Shown here: piece after piece, positions 9,850-19,536 of the stretch | Layout of the letters: every line of letters begins with the position of its first letter | How positions within the stretch are numbered: position 1 is the first letter of the stretch | The notes under the pieces: model-generated | Seen by the model: only the letters and a program-made list of their open reading frames with translations | Databases searched by the model: none | Told to the model about the DNA's origin: nothing | Translations under genes and position numbers: made by a program | Assembly (NCBI GenBank): GCA_017640725.1 | Contig: JAEPQB010000002.1 | Location: forward strand, 558,001-622,000 | Length of the DNA: 64,000 nucleotides | Direction of reading: 5' to 3' | Source of the DNA: Kordiimonadaceae bacterium | Lineage (GTDB): Bacteria; Pseudomonadota; Alphaproteobacteria; Sphingomonadales; Kordiimonadaceae

Positions 9850-12375
9850 TTAGACCAGAGTGATTTCCGCGGTTGCGAGGTCACCGAGTGACACGCCAAC
9901 GATGAAGACTGAGTTGGCACCGCCAAGGTCAATCAGGACACCGCTTGTCACAACACCGTCGATCGTACGAGTAGTCTCGTCGGCAACATCAAAGATGTCG
10001 GTGATCGCTGTTGTAAGCGCGCTGAAGTCGAGAATGTCTTCGCTGATGTCGAAGTCAGTGATGATGTCACCGCCACTGTCATCGTTGAAGTCAAACTCAT
10101 CGGCACCGTCGCCACCAGTGAGGGTATCGTTACCTTCACCACCGTCGATCACGTCGTCACCGGCGCCGCCATCGATGTCATCAGCACCGTCACCACCGAC
10201 AACATCATCGTCACCGGAACCGGCAGTTACCGTGTGGTCACCGTTACCGAGGTCGATGTCGTCGTTACCGGCACCACCGTCTACAACGTTGTCGCCGTTG
10301 GCGTCGCCAGTTGTATCGATCGTGTCGTCACCGTCACCACCGTTCAGGGTATCGTCGGAGTCAACGTTCGCACCGCCGTCAGCATCAGTGAGAGTATCGT
10401 CACCGTCACCACCTTCGAGTACGTCGTCGCCGTTACCGCCGTCGAGAACGTCGTCATCGTTACCACCATACAGGGTATCGTTGCCGTCGTCACCGCTCAG
10501 CGTATCGTCGTCGTCTTGACCCATCAGCATGTCGTCGTCGTTACCGCCTTCGAGCTCGTCGTCGCCGTTACCGCCGCGGACGATATCATCACCGTCGTCA
10601 CCGAACAGATCATCGTCACCGGTACCACCAAAGATGGTATCGTTGCCGCCGCCGCCGAGCACGTCATCGTCGTTAGCACCGCCGAACAGGGAGTCAGCGC
10701 CCAGTCCGCCAACGAGGCTATCGTCGCCAGCACCACCGAACACGAGGTCATCGCCGTTACCAGCATCGATTTCAACGTCAGCACCGTCGCCGCCAAAGAT
10801 CGTGTCGTTGCCGTCACCACCTTCAAGGCTATCAGCACCGTCACCACCACCGATTACGTCAGCGCCGTCACCGCCAGCAACACTATCGCGAGCGTCACCA
10901 CCGAAGAGAACGTCGTCACCGTCATCGCCTTCGAGATCATCTTCGTTGGCACCACCGAACAGTGAGTCATCACCGTTACCGCCAACGAGGCTATCGTCTT
11001 CAGCGCCACCGAAGCCAACATCGTCGCCGTTGCCGCCTTGGAAGGTGTCATCGCCGTCATCGACAGAACCTGCAAAGAAGGTATCATCGCCGTTACCACC
11101 GCGAGCGATATCAGCGCCGCGACCACCGTTTAGGGTGTCGTTACCGCCGTTACCGTCGAGATCGTCGTCGCCGTTGTTACCGAGCAGACGGTCACCAGCT
11201 GCACCACCATCAAGGAATTCTGCCGTGTCGTCACCAACAAGGCGGGTTTCCTCAGTCGCACTACCAGTCAGCGTGTCGTCTGAGTCTGCAGTAGTCAGCG
11301 TAACATTGATGCGGATTGTGTTGGTGCCATCGGTTGCAATCACAACAACATTTTCAGTTGTAGTTGCAGCAATGTAACCAAGCTCTTCACCTGGCGTGTA
11401 GCGGATGTTGTCATCTTCAACAGTCAAGTCAATGTTTGAGTCGATGATTTCAATCACAGAACCAGTATCGAGCGTCACGCTGTCGTTGTTGGCGTCAATT
11501 GCCGTTACAACACCGTCAACTTCGATGCCAGTGATCGTCCAGTTGTTGGTTTCACTCTCAACAACGTCCTCATCAGAGTCGTCATAGATGAGAATGTCAT
11601 CAGTACCAAACGTCTCGTCGGTATTGGCGTCGCCATTCGCATCGTCTCGTGCGATCGTTACAGTAGTTGTGAACGTCTGATCTTCACCTGCTGTCAGGTC
11701 AAGCGTAACGTTGTCGAACTCAACTGTTTCAACGTTATCGAAAGTATCAGCACCTTCAACGTTAGACGTACCAGCAGTTTCGTTACCAGTCAGACCACCA
11801 GCAACCAATTCGCCAGAGATCGTTACAGTATCATCACCTGCACCGCCGTCGATGTCGTCTGCACCAGCGCCACCGATAATGTCATCATTACCAGCATCAC
11901 CGTTAAGAACGTCTGCACCGTTTCCACCAGTAATAGTGTCGTCGTCGTTACCGCCATTAACAGTTTCGTCGCCGTTACCGCCGCTGATGTTATCAGCGCC
12001 GTCATCACCGTCGATTGAATCGTCGCCCAAACCACCTTCGATTGAGTCTGCGCCAGATCCACCGCCGATCACATCGTCGTCGTTGCCGCCGTCGATAGTG
12101 TCGTCATCGGCGTTACCGAAAATGTTGTCTGCACCGTCGCCACCAGAGATGTCGTCGTTACCAGAGTTACCCTCGATTACGTCGACTCCACCGCCACCGA
12201 CCAGCGTATCGTCAGCAGCACCACCGAACAAAGTATCATCGTCATCGCCGCCGTCTAGAAGGTCAGCGCCAGCACCGCCTGTTAGGGTGTCTTCACCACC
12301 GGCGCCGAAGATGGAATCATCATCGCCCGTGCCGAAGATTTCATCGTCACCGTTGTTACCAAAAATAGTTGCCAT
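9850..12375 (-). CDS. RTX calcium-binding protein 1 (type I secretion substrate)
   Basis: An 841-residue secreted protein made mainly of Gly-Asp nonapeptide repeats (GGxGxDxLx), which fold into calcium-binding beta-rolls outside the cell. Repeats fill about residues 1-180 and 370-750. A non-repeat, beta-rich module lies at about 183-364, with a W-T-I-T motif (residues near 279). The C-terminal 90 residues (from about DIITDFD) have the form of an M10_C/type I target domain and end in hydrophobic residues ITLV. There is no N-terminal signal peptide. The longest frame starts ten codons further up, but the ATG at 12375 has AGGAGGA six bases before it and the extra codons include a Cys, so the shorter form is chosen; it then has no cysteine, as usual for such substrates. 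Function (adhesin, surface layer or biofilm protein) is not determined. Confidence 0.93.
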   Translation of the reverse strand: MATIFGNNGDDEIFGTGDDDSIFGAGGEDTLTGGAGADLLDGGDDDDTLFGGAADDTLVGGGGVDVIEGNSGNDDISGGDGADNIFGNADDDTIDGGNDDDVIGGGSGADSIEGGLGDDSIDGDDGADNISGGNGDETVNGGNDDDTITGGNGADVLNGDAGNDDIIGGAGADDIDGGAGDDTVTISGELVAGGLTGNETAGTSNVEGADTFDNVETVEFDNVTLDLTAGEDQTFTTTVTIARDDANGDANTDETFGTDDILIYDDSDEDVVESETNNWTITGIEVDGVVTAIDANNDSVTLDTGSVIEIIDSNIDLTVEDDNIRYTPGEELGYIAATTTENVVVIATDGTNTIRINVTLTTADSDDTLTGSATEETRLVGDDTAEFLDGGAAGDRLLGNNGDDDLDGNGGNDTLNGGRGADIARGGNGDDTFFAGSVDDGDDTFQGGNGDDVGFGGAEDDSLVGGNGDDSLFGGANEDDLEGDDGDDVLFGGDARDSVAGGDGADVIGGGDGADSLEGGDGNDTIFGGDGADVEIDAGNGDDLVFGGAGDDSLVGGLGADSLFGGANDDDVLGGGGNDTIFGGTGDDDLFGDDGDDIVRGGNGDDELEGGNDDDMLMGQDDDDTLSGDDGNDTLYGGNDDDVLDGGNGDDVLEGGDGDDTLTDADGGANVDSDDTLNGGDGDDTIDTTGDANGDNVVDGGAGNDDIDLGNGDHTVTAGSGDDDVVGGDGADDIDGGAGDDVIDGGEGNDTLTGGDGADEFDFNDDSGGDIITDFDISEDILDFSALTTAITDIFDVADETTRTIDGVVTSGVLIDLGGANSVFIVGVSLGDLATAEITLV

Positions 12376-12450
12376 AGCTTTCCTCCTGAAAAAGCAACGT
12401 CTCATTTGTATGAGGCACGAACGTAGGTCTTATAGCCCCCATGGACACCC

Positions 12451-12480
12451 TCTCTAGCTAGAGAATGCCAATGATGTCAA
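12451..12480 (-). promoter_or_regulatory. Promoter candidate with 14-bp palindrome upstream of RTX 1
   Basis: On the minus strand TTGACA (12475-12480) is followed after 18 bases by TAGAGA at 12451-12456. The -10 region overlaps a perfect palindrome TCTCTAGCTAGAGA (12451-12464), which could be an operator. The leader to the ATG is about 75 bases. The rest of the gap from 12376 to 12615 is A/T-rich, and I see nothing else firm in it. The -10 match is weak, so this is a candidate only. Confidence 0.4.
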
Positions 12481-12615
12481 CTGCATAATTGCAATTATTC
12501 AATTCAAATTCGTGATAGGAAAAATTAATTCCCGTTCCTACCTCTTCCACAGCCAACCACACCACCTTAGGGAATGCATTTCAACAAACACATCGCCCAG
12601 ACAGTGCATTTAAGA

Positions 12616-13845
12616 TCAAACACCCTCAACTTGTGACCCGTTTGCAACACTTTGGATTAGCTTCCAGTATTTTGGAAGAAGGTCCTTAGTGTCATAATGG
12701 CCCAGAATCGTCTCGCGTGCTTTTTCTTTAAGCGGTTGATAATCCGCTTTATTGTCAAGAATGTGACAAAGCTTGGAAACCAGCGCATCCACATCAAAAA
12801 AGTCAACCAGCAGGCCATTCTCACCGTCTGTAATCACTTCCTGAACGGGCGCTGTGTCTGAGCCAACGATAAGGGCACCTGCGCTCATTGCTTCCATCAT
12901 TGACCAGGACAGAACGAACGGTACGGTCAAATAGACATGCGCCGAGGTTATTTGCATCAACTGTTTAAATACGCCGAGCGGCTGAAGCCCCGGCATGTGC
13001 AGGCGGTCCATATCAAACTCGAGGTCCTCCAATGCCCATTGCTTGAAGGTGCGGCCATCATCGCGTGACGAGCCATAAGCGACCCTGTCATTGCCAAGAA
13101 CAACCACCTGCAAGTTTGGACGAAGCTTTTGCAGTTTGGACGCAGCCTGCATGAATTCCGGGAATCCCCGGTAGCGCTCCATGCCTCGCGCGACATATGT
13201 GATCACTTCATCAGATGACGACAATTTTTTGCCGTTGATCTCGACGGTAACTTCTTCATCGGCAGGGCTGAAGAATTGGGTGTCCACACCGTCATGCAGG
13301 ACACTCACCCTTTTCTGGAAAATATCAGGCAATTTACTGTGCTGGAACTTTGTTGGAGACTGTCCCCAGTCCATTGCCGCCAGATCTTGCAGGATGGGTG
13401 TATTTTTCATGCGAATGCGCATCTGACCATTCACGTCGTAAGCATTAGGATTCAAAAAATCGCCGTCCGAGTTTTTGGTGTAATAATACCATTCGTAATA
13501 GGTTAGCAATTTGGCATCAGGGAAAGCGTCCCTTAGGAACAAATTGGACCCCCACCCAGAATGGGACAGGATTATATCGGGTCTTAACCCTTTACTTTTG
13601 GCTGCCAGCAAAGTTTTCAGTGCGGCCTGCCCCATTATAACGGCTTGTTCGGTATTATATATGGCAGGGTGAATCTTCTGTGACGCGTCGCGGTGCGGTT
13701 TATAACGCACATCAGGAATGTCATACTTCTGGCTGTTTGTCGCCAATGTCGCAGCATACATTTTGACGTTAGGTTTGTTTTTCAGGAATGCCGCAATCCG
13801 CCGGTATTGCCCGGGGAAATTATTATGCATGAAAAGAATTTTCAT
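12616..13845 (-). CDS. GT4-like glycosyltransferase
   Basis: GT-B fold transferase of 409 residues. The N-terminal half begins KILFMHNNFPGQYRRIAAFL, which is the usual first strand and glycine-containing loop; the C-terminal half has YVARGMERYRGFPEFMQA and then SMMEAMSAGALIVGSDTAPV followed by GENGLLVD, the E-x7-E type nucleotide-sugar binding region of GT4 enzymes. It would act in the cytoplasm on a polysaccharide or protein glycan. It stands alone, upstream of the RTX gene and divergent from galE. Its start ATG at 13845 is clear. Substrate unknown. Confidence 0.85.
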   Translation of the reverse strand: MKILFMHNNFPGQYRRIAAFLKNKPNVKMYAATLATNSQKYDIPDVRYKPHRDASQKIHPAIYNTEQAVIMGQAALKTLLAAKSKGLRPDIILSHSGWGSNLFLRDAFPDAKLLTYYEWYYYTKNSDGDFLNPNAYDVNGQMRIRMKNTPILQDLAAMDWGQSPTKFQHSKLPDIFQKRVSVLHDGVDTQFFSPADEEVTVEINGKKLSSSDEVITYVARGMERYRGFPEFMQAASKLQKLRPNLQVVVLGNDRVAYGSSRDDGRTFKQWALEDLEFDMDRLHMPGLQPLGVFKQLMQITSAHVYLTVPFVLSWSMMEAMSAGALIVGSDTAPVQEVITDGENGLLVDFFDVDALVSKLCHILDNKADYQPLKEKARETILGHYDTKDLLPKYWKLIQSVANGSQVEGV

Positions 13846-14073
13846 AAACGATCACTCATAGTTCCTGAAGCTAGCCCGTAGCCCAGAGAAAAATACTAAG
13901 CAGGCACTAGACAATTAGGAAGCGGATTGCAACGCCCTTAAAGCGCTAGTTTAAAATTCCCAAGCCTTCGCACTCAAAAATGTTGACAGGCAGACGGCAA
14001 AGGCTAGGGTCTCGACGCGTATCCAAAGTGGGGCGCTGGCGCCTGGGGTGCGCCACTGTCAATTGAGGGCTTT

Positions 14074-15063
14074 ATGGCAAGAATTCTGGTTCCAGGCGGC
14101 GCGGGCTTTATCGGGTCTCATACGGTTTTGGCTCTCAGCGAAGCCGGGCACGACATTATCGTATATGATGACCTGTCGAATGGTCATGCGGACAGCGTGC
14201 TCGCAGGCACTTTCATAGAAGGCAGCATATTAGATAGTGCTAAACTTGATGTTCTGTTCAAAGAGCAAGCCATTGATGCGGTCATCCACTTCGCGGCTTT
14301 CATCGAAGCAGGTGAAAGTGTGAAGTCCCCCATGACATTTTATAAAAACAATGTGGCAGGCAGTCTGACCCTGTTACAAGCCATGGCAAAACATAATGTG
14401 CGGAACATCGTGTTTTCGTCTACCGCAGCCGTTTATGGCCAGCGCGATGACCTCGACCTTCTGTCGGAAGAGATAACCAAACAACCAATCAACCCTTATG
14501 GTCACAGTAAATGGATGGTCGAATGCATGCTACGGGACATGGCCACCACAGGCGCAATCAATGCCATCGCTTTGAGGTATTTCAATGCAGCCGGCAGTGA
14601 CCCTGAAGGCCGCATCGGCGAACGTCACGAGCCAGAAACGCATCTCATCCCACTGATTCTGGATGCGGCACGTGGCAAACGGCCTAACATCAAAATTTTT
14701 GGCACCGACTATGCCACCCCGGACGGCACATGCATTCGCGACTATATTCATGTTGTGGACCTCGCACGTGCGCATGTTAGGGCCGTCGAACTTTTGTTAG
14801 AGCGTCCGTCAAAGACGGGAAGCTACGACGCCATGAACCTCGGCACCAGCCAAGGGTATTCGGTTCGTGAAGTGATTGATGCCGCCAAGCAAGTCACCGG
14901 CATTGATTTCGAGGTTATTGAAGAAGGCCGGCGCCCCGGCGATCCGGGCAAACTTGTTGCAGACGCATCAAAAGTTGCTGCGGATTTGAATTGGCAAGCG
15001 GAGCGTTCTGACCTTAGAACTTTGCTTGAAGACACCTGGGCGTTCCGACGCAATTTGGACTAG
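14074..15063 (+). CDS. galE: UDP-glucose 4-epimerase
   Basis: Interconverts UDP-glucose and UDP-galactose, supplying galactose donors for the polysaccharide. It is an extended SDR enzyme of 329 residues (family norm 330-340) with the NAD loop GGAGFIGSH near residue 8, SSTAAVYG near residue 115 and catalytic Y142 and K146 in PYGHSKWMVE. RYFNAAGSDPEGRIGE is a GalE hallmark. GAGGG precedes the ATG. It is first in a plus-strand run that continues through a sulfotransferase and a glycosyltransferase, so it probably leads a capsule operon. UDP-GalNAc epimerase activity is possible and cannot be excluded. Confidence 0.93.
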   Translation: MARILVPGGAGFIGSHTVLALSEAGHDIIVYDDLSNGHADSVLAGTFIEGSILDSAKLDVLFKEQAIDAVIHFAAFIEAGESVKSPMTFYKNNVAGSLTLLQAMAKHNVRNIVFSSTAAVYGQRDDLDLLSEEITKQPINPYGHSKWMVECMLRDMATTGAINAIALRYFNAAGSDPEGRIGERHEPETHLIPLILDAARGKRPNIKIFGTDYATPDGTCIRDYIHVVDLARAHVRAVELLLERPSKTGSYDAMNLGTSQGYSVREVIDAAKQVTGIDFEVIEEGRRPGDPGKLVADASKVAADLNWQAERSDLRTLLEDTWAFRRNLD

Positions 15064-15092
15064 TATATCGCCTGGACGGAGGAGAATAACTT

Positions 15093-15929
15093 ATGCCAAC
15101 TATTAGGGCCCAAAAGCCAGTTAGGAAGATTTTTGTTGGCGGGTACACCAAAAGTGGCACCACTTTTATCGGTCGCGCCTTTGGCTTGTTCAACGGTGTC
15201 TACGCCAGGGGTGAGCTAGACTACTTTCGGCTCTTTTATGATGGCATGGGAAAGCTGGTCCAAGGCTACAACAACAATATAGCTGTAGTGAACAAAGAGG
15301 TTTATGACGGCTTTGGCAGTCTGGAACCGGTAACCATACCAAGCTACCGAGCGTTGCATGACAAGATGTTCAAGCATTTGTTTTTTGCCGGCAAGCCGGT
15401 GCCAAAGGACTGCACAACGATTGTCGAAAAATCGCCTCACAATGTTTATTGGTATCCGAAAATTCGGAATTTGTTTCCGGAAGCTCTGAACTTGGCAGTT
15501 TATCGCCCTCCGGAGCATGTGTTCCGATCACTAATGCGGCATATGACGGACCACCGCCACAAAAATTTCGCTGACCCCAATTTCGAACAACGAAAACAAA
15601 CGCTGCAGGGGTTTGCAGAACTGTGGCCAAAATATATTGGTGTCCTTGAGAAAAACCGCCCTGACCTTCGCGTTATTCAATACAACACCGCTGCCAAAGA
15701 CAATGAGGCTCTTGTCCATTTTCTGGGCGAGAAAATATTAGGTGGCTCACCCGGCCTCAAGGCCCCAATCGAATCGCTCAGCAAAGAAAGCTATTTGAAG
15801 TCGCTTCCCGAAGAAGCCCGCGCAAAAAGCCTGGTGCAAACAGGACCCCATAAGATCAAGCTGACCGACCAGGAAATTCGTTTTTTGAAGAAAAACTGCC
15901 CTGCGCCCAAGATCTCGTTTGACTTCTAG
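15093..15929 (+). CDS. Sulfotransferase family protein
   Basis: P-loop sulfotransferase-type protein of 278 residues. The 5'-phosphosulfate loop is visible as VGGYTKSGTTFIGRAF close to the N-terminus, and the 3'-phosphate region as LAVYRPPEHVFRSLMRH about 110 residues later. Members move sulfate from PAPS to sugars or other acceptors. A strong GGAGGA ribosome site precedes the ATG. It lies 29 bases after galE and before a GT4 gene, which points to sulfation of the capsule. PAPS would come from the cys genes further right in this window. Confidence 0.8.
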   Translation: MPTIRAQKPVRKIFVGGYTKSGTTFIGRAFGLFNGVYARGELDYFRLFYDGMGKLVQGYNNNIAVVNKEVYDGFGSLEPVTIPSYRALHDKMFKHLFFAGKPVPKDCTTIVEKSPHNVYWYPKIRNLFPEALNLAVYRPPEHVFRSLMRHMTDHRHKNFADPNFEQRKQTLQGFAELWPKYIGVLEKNRPDLRVIQYNTAAKDNEALVHFLGEKILGGSPGLKAPIESLSKESYLKSLPEEARAKSLVQTGPHKIKLTDQEIRFLKKNCPAPKISFDF

Positions 15930-15958
15930 ACCTTCGGCAGGTCTCCTTCGGCAACACC

Positions 15959-17107
15959 ATGCATATTCTTGTCACAAGCCCAATTCCTTCTCACCCGCAA
16001 AATCACGGCAATCGTGCGCGGGTGACGGCTTTATGCAAAGCGCTTCAAACTGCTGGGGCGCAAATTCACTATGTGTATGGGGGGCTGGAAAGCCTGTCTG
16101 CTGAGCAGGAACAAGAAATGCGCGCAGAATGGGACTTTGTCTATGTCCTGCCACTGTTGCGCACCAAAGACCGCAAGCAGTCCTTCAAATCCCATCATGC
16201 AATTGATGACTGGTACGTGGATGCGCTTGGCGATGTAGTCAGAAAAATCCTGGACACCTGGCGCATTCATTACTGTATTGCAAACTATGTGTGGTTTTCC
16301 CGCTGGCTATCGGATGTGCCCGCGGGCATTCCAAAACTAATTGATACCCACGATATCTTTGCAGACAGACATGCCAGACTGAAAGCAGATGGCATTGCGC
16401 CGTCATGGTTTTCGACAACACCGGATGAAGAAAACATTGGCCTCAACCGGGCTGATACGGTGATCGCCATTCAGGATGCGGAAGCCCAAGAGTTTCGCAC
16501 TCGAACAAAGTCCAATGTGGCCACACTTGGTCATTTTATTGAGCCTGCATTTATGGCGCCGCGCGAGCTTGATAAAAACACCAAGCTAACCATTGGTTAT
16601 ATGGCAAGCGACAACCCTATCAACCAACAAAGCCTGGAGGCGTTGGCTTCAGGCTTGTCTAAACAGCCAGGCCTGCAACAGAAATTCAACTTCGTGCTCG
16701 CAGGCGCAATTTGTAATGGTCCAGCGGCACAATCAGACGCTTTTACAAAACTGGGATTCGTCAAAGACCCCGCCTCGTTTTACCGGGATGTTGATGTGGT
16801 CATAAATCCGAATGTGGGTGGCACCGGCTTGAAGATTAAATCGATTGAAGCGATGGCATACGGCAAACCGCTGGTTGCAACCCGGGACGCAATGATCGGC
16901 ATAGCAACGGGCGCGGACTGCCACGACCTTGAAACGCCGCATGACATATTGGCGTTTCTGGACCAGAAGGTGTCTGCTGAAAAACTGATGGAAATTACTC
17001 AACTCTCTAAAACCATCATCACTGATTATATGACCGAACAGCAGAAAACACTGGCCACCTTGTTCCCTGAGCTGCCCCATCTTCCAAATTCTGGAACCAA
17101 AGAGTGA
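15959..17107 (+). CDS. GT4-type glycosyltransferase
   Basis: A 382-residue GT-B enzyme. It opens with MHILVTSPIPSHPQNHGNRAR, the N-terminal strand and loop common in sugar transferases that act on polysaccharides. The C-terminal half has INPNVGGTGLKIKSIEAMAYGKPLVAT in which the GxGLKIK and EAMA elements bind the nucleotide sugar. It overlaps the next gene by four bases, so the two are translationally coupled. Part of the galE operon; sugar specificity unknown. Confidence 0.88.
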   Translation: MHILVTSPIPSHPQNHGNRARVTALCKALQTAGAQIHYVYGGLESLSAEQEQEMRAEWDFVYVLPLLRTKDRKQSFKSHHAIDDWYVDALGDVVRKILDTWRIHYCIANYVWFSRWLSDVPAGIPKLIDTHDIFADRHARLKADGIAPSWFSTTPDEENIGLNRADTVIAIQDAEAQEFRTRTKSNVATLGHFIEPAFMAPRELDKNTKLTIGYMASDNPINQQSLEALASGLSKQPGLQQKFNFVLAGAICNGPAAQSDAFTKLGFVKDPASFYRDVDVVINPNVGGTGLKIKSIEAMAYGKPLVATRDAMIGIATGADCHDLETPHDILAFLDQKVSAEKLMEITQLSKTIITDYMTEQQKTLATLFPELPHLPNSGTKE

Positions 17108-18945
17108 GCGCGGCCAGCAAAAATAGAATTCTGCTGGTTGGGGCACTTCCTCCGGTACCGTCGCTTGCGGCACAATGGACCCAACTCATTTGTGAGCGAC
17201 TGACGGCGGCGGGTGTTGAAGTCGTCGTTCTAATAGATGAGCTTTGTCCACCACCCGTTGGCCAAACGCCTATTAAAACAGTTCGCACATTTGACCCGGA
17301 GTTTGCCCAGGGCACTTTCGATGATTGGCCGCGCCTTGTGGTCTTAGGCGGTCAGCCGGACAGCCTCCCGATAATTTCCTTTCTGGAGCGTTGCCCATCA
17401 ACGGTTTTGGTATCAGATCAAAGTTTGTTCAGTTTGGCATATGCCAGAACAGTATTGTCACACGATGCTGCAAACTTCAGAGGCTGGCTTGAACAGACTT
17501 TCCATCACGCAGGCAAAATACTTGGCAATGCTCTGTTTGATCACAAACGCCTTCCCACAGAGATTGCCAAGGAGGTTTCAGCATTCGGTTATTTGCTCTC
17601 TGAAAATGGCGATGGCCTCGGCCTGACAAAACGCCAGACCAACCAAATGGAAGAAGATGGCATTGCCGCGCAAATGCTAGCCGGTGCAATAGTCGAACCC
17701 GCAAACGATGGCGGCGGTGACACAGCTCATCAAACCGTGTGCGTCATAGGCATGCCAGCAGGCTTGCAGTCTGAGTTCAAAGCGACCTGCCAACTGCCGA
17801 AACATTATGCGCTGAAAATTATGGATCGTTTCTCCCAAAGCGTTATCGAGGACATAGCAGCTGCCGATACAGTCGCCATTCTGGATGGCCATGAAGCAGC
17901 TTTGTGCCCTCTGGCAGTTCGGGCCGTTTCTGTAGGCAAACATGTGATAGTGGCGGACCAGGCATGGGTCGCAGATCTTCCACTCGGCAGCGTGGATGCT
18001 ATACCGAATGCTCATTCGATGTCGGCGCTTACGCATGCCCTGCAATTCGCTGCGGTTCGTTCGGAAAAGAATACTTCTGGCACCAAAACGCAGGCGCCAA
18101 CTCAAGACAAGGCACATCAATTTGCCCACGCCATCTTGAAAGGCGCAGCCAACGCCAAAGGCACCATTCAACACTTGGATGACCTAAAGTTTGAAACACC
18201 TGACACCCCGGGAAAAACTGTAGAAAAAATGTCACCAGCCGGCACCTGGTCATTGGTTGGCGCCATCCCAGTTAAACCGGTTCTCGAACAATTGTTCCCG
18301 CGGCTAAACCTCGACAACTGCCCGCGCTTTTTGAGCATAGAACATGCGCGGTATCTATCAGAATTAACAGACACACCGCTTTTATCCGTGGCAGGTCAGT
18401 TGGGATGCGAAGACGTGCTTGTGACGGATCAACAACCAGCGCCTGCGTCCATGCTGCTGCGCAAAACAAAGTCATGGGATCAGATTAGCCCTCACCTGTT
18501 GCAGGCAAAAAAAGCCCTCGCGTTCGGCTGCAGTTTCGCAGGCGCGCATCAAGCCAAAACCGATTCGCCCTCGGCGGAAGCGGTTTGGGATTTCGGCCTG
18601 CCAAAAAACCTTACTGACACGCCCGACCTTACCCAAATGTTCGATCCAAATACGGGTATATTCTGGCGCTATGATACCTTCAGAAATACCCTCAGCCTTC
18701 TTGTCGCGACAGGCGGGGCGGGCAAGCTGGCACTCAGCATAAACTCCGATCAGTTGCTTGTTGTGTCCGACGGTTCGCAGACCTCCCTACTCTCAAATAG
18801 CAACTCACCCAGGCTCACTGCCCCTGATCATGGCATGCTGCTCGCAAAAATGACGGCAATGCCGCAGCGGGATGGTGATACACCTGATGTTCGAAAAATA
18901 CTTGCCGGTGTACCAATAAATCTGAAATGGTCCCCCAATGCCTAA
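17104..18945 (+). CDS. Unrecognised protein, possibly glycosyltransferase-like
   Basis: A 613-residue protein that I cannot place firmly. It starts at GTG (17104), overlapping the TGA of the previous gene as GTGA. The first 110 residues form a GT-B-like start: RILLVGALPPVPSLAAQW, then VVVLIDEL, and RLVVLGGQPDSLPIISFLER. A later stretch near residue 250 (ADTVAILDGHEAALCPLAVRAV) has the look of the second GT-B Rossmann unit. The C-terminal 200 residues are beta-rich. Translation coupling to the GT4 gene suggests a joint role in glycan assembly. Function remains open. Confidence 0.6.
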   Translation: MSAASKNRILLVGALPPVPSLAAQWTQLICERLTAAGVEVVVLIDELCPPPVGQTPIKTVRTFDPEFAQGTFDDWPRLVVLGGQPDSLPIISFLERCPSTVLVSDQSLFSLAYARTVLSHDAANFRGWLEQTFHHAGKILGNALFDHKRLPTEIAKEVSAFGYLLSENGDGLGLTKRQTNQMEEDGIAAQMLAGAIVEPANDGGGDTAHQTVCVIGMPAGLQSEFKATCQLPKHYALKIMDRFSQSVIEDIAAADTVAILDGHEAALCPLAVRAVSVGKHVIVADQAWVADLPLGSVDAIPNAHSMSALTHALQFAAVRSEKNTSGTKTQAPTQDKAHQFAHAILKGAANAKGTIQHLDDLKFETPDTPGKTVEKMSPAGTWSLVGAIPVKPVLEQLFPRLNLDNCPRFLSIEHARYLSELTDTPLLSVAGQLGCEDVLVTDQQPAPASMLLRKTKSWDQISPHLLQAKKALAFGCSFAGAHQAKTDSPSAEAVWDFGLPKNLTDTPDLTQMFDPNTGIFWRYDTFRNTLSLLVATGGAGKLALSINSDQLLVVSDGSQTSLLSNSNSPRLTAPDHGMLLAKMTAMPQRDGDTPDVRKILAGVPINLKWSPNA

Positions 18946-19528
18946 TGAAAAGACCAACAATACACCTGATGAACCCATGTCACCGGAACCACGGTTCCCC
19001 AGGGCAGCGGTAGACTTTATCGATGCCTTGCTGTCTATACAGCGGCAACGGTTTGAAAAGGAGTTAGGCGCCGCGCCAGCCCATGCAGCAGCGATGCACG
19101 CGGCAACCAACCCACCCTCATCAATGGACGTCTTGGCCGAGTCCGATAGTTTTTTGGGAACCGGTTGGAGCGACCTTGGCCGACGCAGGGACGGAACCGC
19201 CTTCCGGTGGATGGGCCGCATCGGCACATTGATGTGTCCCGTAGATATGCGCGAGGGCTCGCAGGTCCGGATTGAGGGCGCTGGCTTTAGCCGGCGGCGA
19301 CACCTCAAAACGCTGTCTTTTTGGATAGATGACAAGCCCATCGAGGGCTCGATTAGCAGGCGCGGCTTCAACCGCTGGATCTTTGAAGGCTCTATCGGCG
19401 CCGTTCCTGCCCGGCCCTATTCTATCCTGCGCATTCAGTCTGCGGGACAGTCCAGATTAGCCGTTGGTGTGGACGAGTTTGTCAGCGTCGCTGTGTCAAG
19501 GGTCGCGATCCAATCAAAAGCTGATTGA
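18938..19528 (+). CDS. Unrecognised 196-residue beta-rich protein
   Basis: The ATG at 18938 lies within the last codons of the preceding gene, overlapping by eight bases, which indicates coupling. The last 120 residues are beta-rich: GTGWSDLGRRRDGTAFRWMG, then VRIEGAGF and RWIFEGSIG. A G-W-S/Y...G-x-x-F-R-W pattern of this kind occurs in accessory beta-sandwich domains of glycosyltransferases and carbohydrate-acting proteins, as far as I know. There is no signal peptide. Not recognised further; it ends the operon and its stop lies nine bases from the stop of the converging gene. Confidence 0.6.
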   Translation: MPNEKTNNTPDEPMSPEPRFPRAAVDFIDALLSIQRQRFEKELGAAPAHAAAMHAATNPPSSMDVLAESDSFLGTGWSDLGRRRDGTAFRWMGRIGTLMCPVDMREGSQVRIEGAGFSRRRHLKTLSFWIDDKPIEGSISRRGFNRWIFEGSIGAVPARPYSILRIQSAGQSRLAVGVDEFVSVAVSRVAIQSKAD

Positions 19529-19536
19529 GCAATTCA

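Noticed and set aside
9850-12375. CRISPR-like regular repeats
   Set aside because: Period is 27 bases from the nonapeptide code; there are no spacers and no cas genes.
9860-12457. Long plus-strand frames with Ser/Pro-rich or Arg/His-rich products across the first RTX gene
   Set aside because: They are antisense shadows of Gly-Asp repeats; codon patterns follow the minus-strand gene.
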